Assembly: GCA_947090525.1 (NCBI GenBank) | Contig: CAMUON010000001.1 | Location: 434,001-498,000 of the forward strand | Direction of reading: 5' to 3' | Origin: an uncultured Atopobium sp. | Lineage (GTDB): Bacteria > Actinomycetota > Coriobacteriia > Coriobacteriales > Atopobiaceae | Length of the DNA: 64,000 bases | In this document: positions 63,120 through 64,000 of the stretch, piece after piece | How the letters are laid out: the number at the start of each line of letters is the position of its first letter | Numbering within the stretch: the first letter of the stretch is position 1 | Position numbers and translations under genes: made by a program | Notes under the pieces: generated by a model | Told to the model about the DNA's origin: nothing | What the model saw: only the letters and a program-made list of their open reading frames with translations | Databases searched by the model: none

Positions 63120-64000
63120 TTATGCGTTTCGGTAGGGATTGAGCGTGCGCCCCATGTTTTCCCAGGGCATGACCTCGATATCCTCTCCTTCGTCCCAAAT
63201 TTTTAGAAGTTCTGGGCTGAGGTAGCTACGCTTCACGTCCACTTCGCCACCGTAGAGGCGATACCAATCGGCGCTCATAATAAGGTACCCATCTTTACCT
63301 GCGTCTTTGCCCCAACTGTTTTCAATACGCCAGGCCTTGGGCTCTCCCTTTTCATCGAGTTGAACGCCCTGGAACACCATTGCGTGCGTGAGGCAGGTCT
63401 CATGCGTGTCGATCATAGAGGCGCGGTCCATATCAAAGTTTATCCCGAAAAGTGAATTGGTATCGATCGTGTCGAGCGCGAGGATGTAATTGAAGTCCTC
63501 GTTGTGGCGGGGGAATTGTTGTCCCACGTCACAGGCCATGGACACAGGATTTCCGTCTTTGAGGGAAGCGATTGCAGCTTTCTCAAGCACATCTTGCGAG
63601 ACGTTGAAGAAGCGGCAATTGAGTTCGCCTAATACAGAATCAGTCAAAAGTACGTGGTAAACGCGGTTGACCTCGAATTTCGAAGAGGGGAGAGATACGA
63701 GCTGGACATAGTCTCTTGGATCGAAAGGAACGTAGAGACGAGTAAATTCAAGCGGCGTGAGATGCTTGTGGACAAGCATATGCTTGGGTTCGTCGTCCTT
63801 GTCGTCCTTTTTGTCTTTGTTGTCTACGCTTGCTTCGGGTGTTTTTGCTACATTTGCATCTGCTGCGGGTGTATCTGTGCACTCAGCTTTTTCTGCCTCA
63901 TCGTGCTTGTCCTCGCTGGGTACGATTTCGTGGAGGTAGCTTTTGTCGCAGTCACAATCTTTGCCTACCTCGAGCACAAGGTCAAAGTGTTGTGGCGGAT
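63120..64000 (-). CDS. pepC: Bleomycin hydrolase/aminopeptidase C family Cys peptidase (C-terminal part)
   Basis: The frame is open to the window edge, so the N-terminus and catalytic Cys are outside. In the visible 293 residues the catalytic His lies in THAMVFQGV and the Asn in WRIENSWGKD. The C-terminus SPELLKIWDEGEDIEVMPWENMG matches the family. NPVSMACDVGQQFPRH and FGINFDMDRASMIDTHETC are further hallmarks. It is a cytosolic aminopeptidase acting on peptides, in keeping with the Opp importer. An Asp/Lys/Glu/Ala-rich insertion of about 45 residues (SEDKHDEAEKAECTDTPAAD to DKKDDKDDEPK) is not normal for PepC. Confidence 0.92.
   Translation of the reverse strand, partial: PPQHFDLVLEVGKDCDCDKSYLHEIVPSEDKHDEAEKAECTDTPAADANVAKTPEASVDNKDKKDDKDDEPKHMLVHKHLTPLEFTRLYVPFDPRDYVQLVSLPSSKFEVNRVYHVLLTDSVLGELNCRFFNVSQDVLEKAAIASLKDGNPVSMACDVGQQFPRHNEDFNYILALDTIDTNSLFGINFDMDRASMIDTHETCLTHAMVFQGVQLDEKGEPKAWRIENSWGKDAGKDGYLIMSADWYRLYGGEVDVKRSYLSPELLKIWDEGEDIEVMPWENMGRTLNPYRNA

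Overview
The window looks like the chromosome of a coriobacterium, probably of the Atopobium/Olsenella/Lancefieldella type. This rests on protein content and style: a type II-A CRISPR system with a Cas9 of about 1400 residues, a gap-pgk-tpiA block with secG further on, Gram-positive surface proteins with sortase-like C-termini, Ala-rich low-complexity stretches inside housekeeping enzymes, and mid-range GC. The species cannot be named from the sequence alone.

Layout. 1-1.1 kb: end of a branched-chain amino acid ABC transporter (livG fragment, livF). 1.1-5.9 kb (minus): a large VaFE/Cna-B-type surface protein with a Pro-Gly-Thr stalk. 6.7-6.9 kb: tRNA-His and tRNA-Lys. 6.9-18.3 kb: an accessory island. 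It holds a tracrRNA, cas9-cas1-cas2-csn2, a 19-repeat CRISPR array and a decayed phage segment (membrane micro-peptides, paralogous small proteins, a MuF-type toxin fragment, a cut-off scaffold gene). It is bracketed by copies of a composite intergenic repeat. 18.7-23.9 kb: gapA-pgk-tpiA, a DUF4143 ATPase and secG. 24-30.5 kb: a complete oligopeptide transporter (oppA, then oppBCDF). 30.7-34.6 kb: tRNA-Leu, then a PAS/GAF/PP2C phosphatase and a fused STAS plus anti-sigma kinase protein, which together look like a partner-switching module. 34.7-40.2 kb: tRNA-Gly, tRNA-Cys, a five-copy inverted repeat cluster, a cysteine desulfurase, mnmA, an LPG-synthase-like membrane protein and tRNA-Val. 40.3-47.9 kb (minus): a full trpEGDCFBA operon behind a T-box leader. 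48-61.6 kb (minus): a third copy of the composite repeat and a 4325-residue repeat adhesin. 62-64 kb: a YigZ/IMPACT protein and the C-terminal part of a bleomycin-hydrolase-type peptidase.

Most notable signals. A 174-bp terminal-inverted-repeat element occurs three times at exactly the same length (7164-7337, 17916-18089, 48212-48385). Each copy sits near a bulged hairpin (7072-7115, 18147-18196, 48035-48082) whose stem sequence differs almost completely between copies while the pairing, the one-base bulge and the 7-bp inner stem are kept. Two of these composites flank the CRISPR-phage island in opposite orientation. In the CRISPR locus the tracrRNA runs away from cas9, and its promoter lies inside the cas9 leader. 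One spacer shares an 18-base core with the phage remnant beside the array, and a three-spacer block of the array is duplicated exactly.
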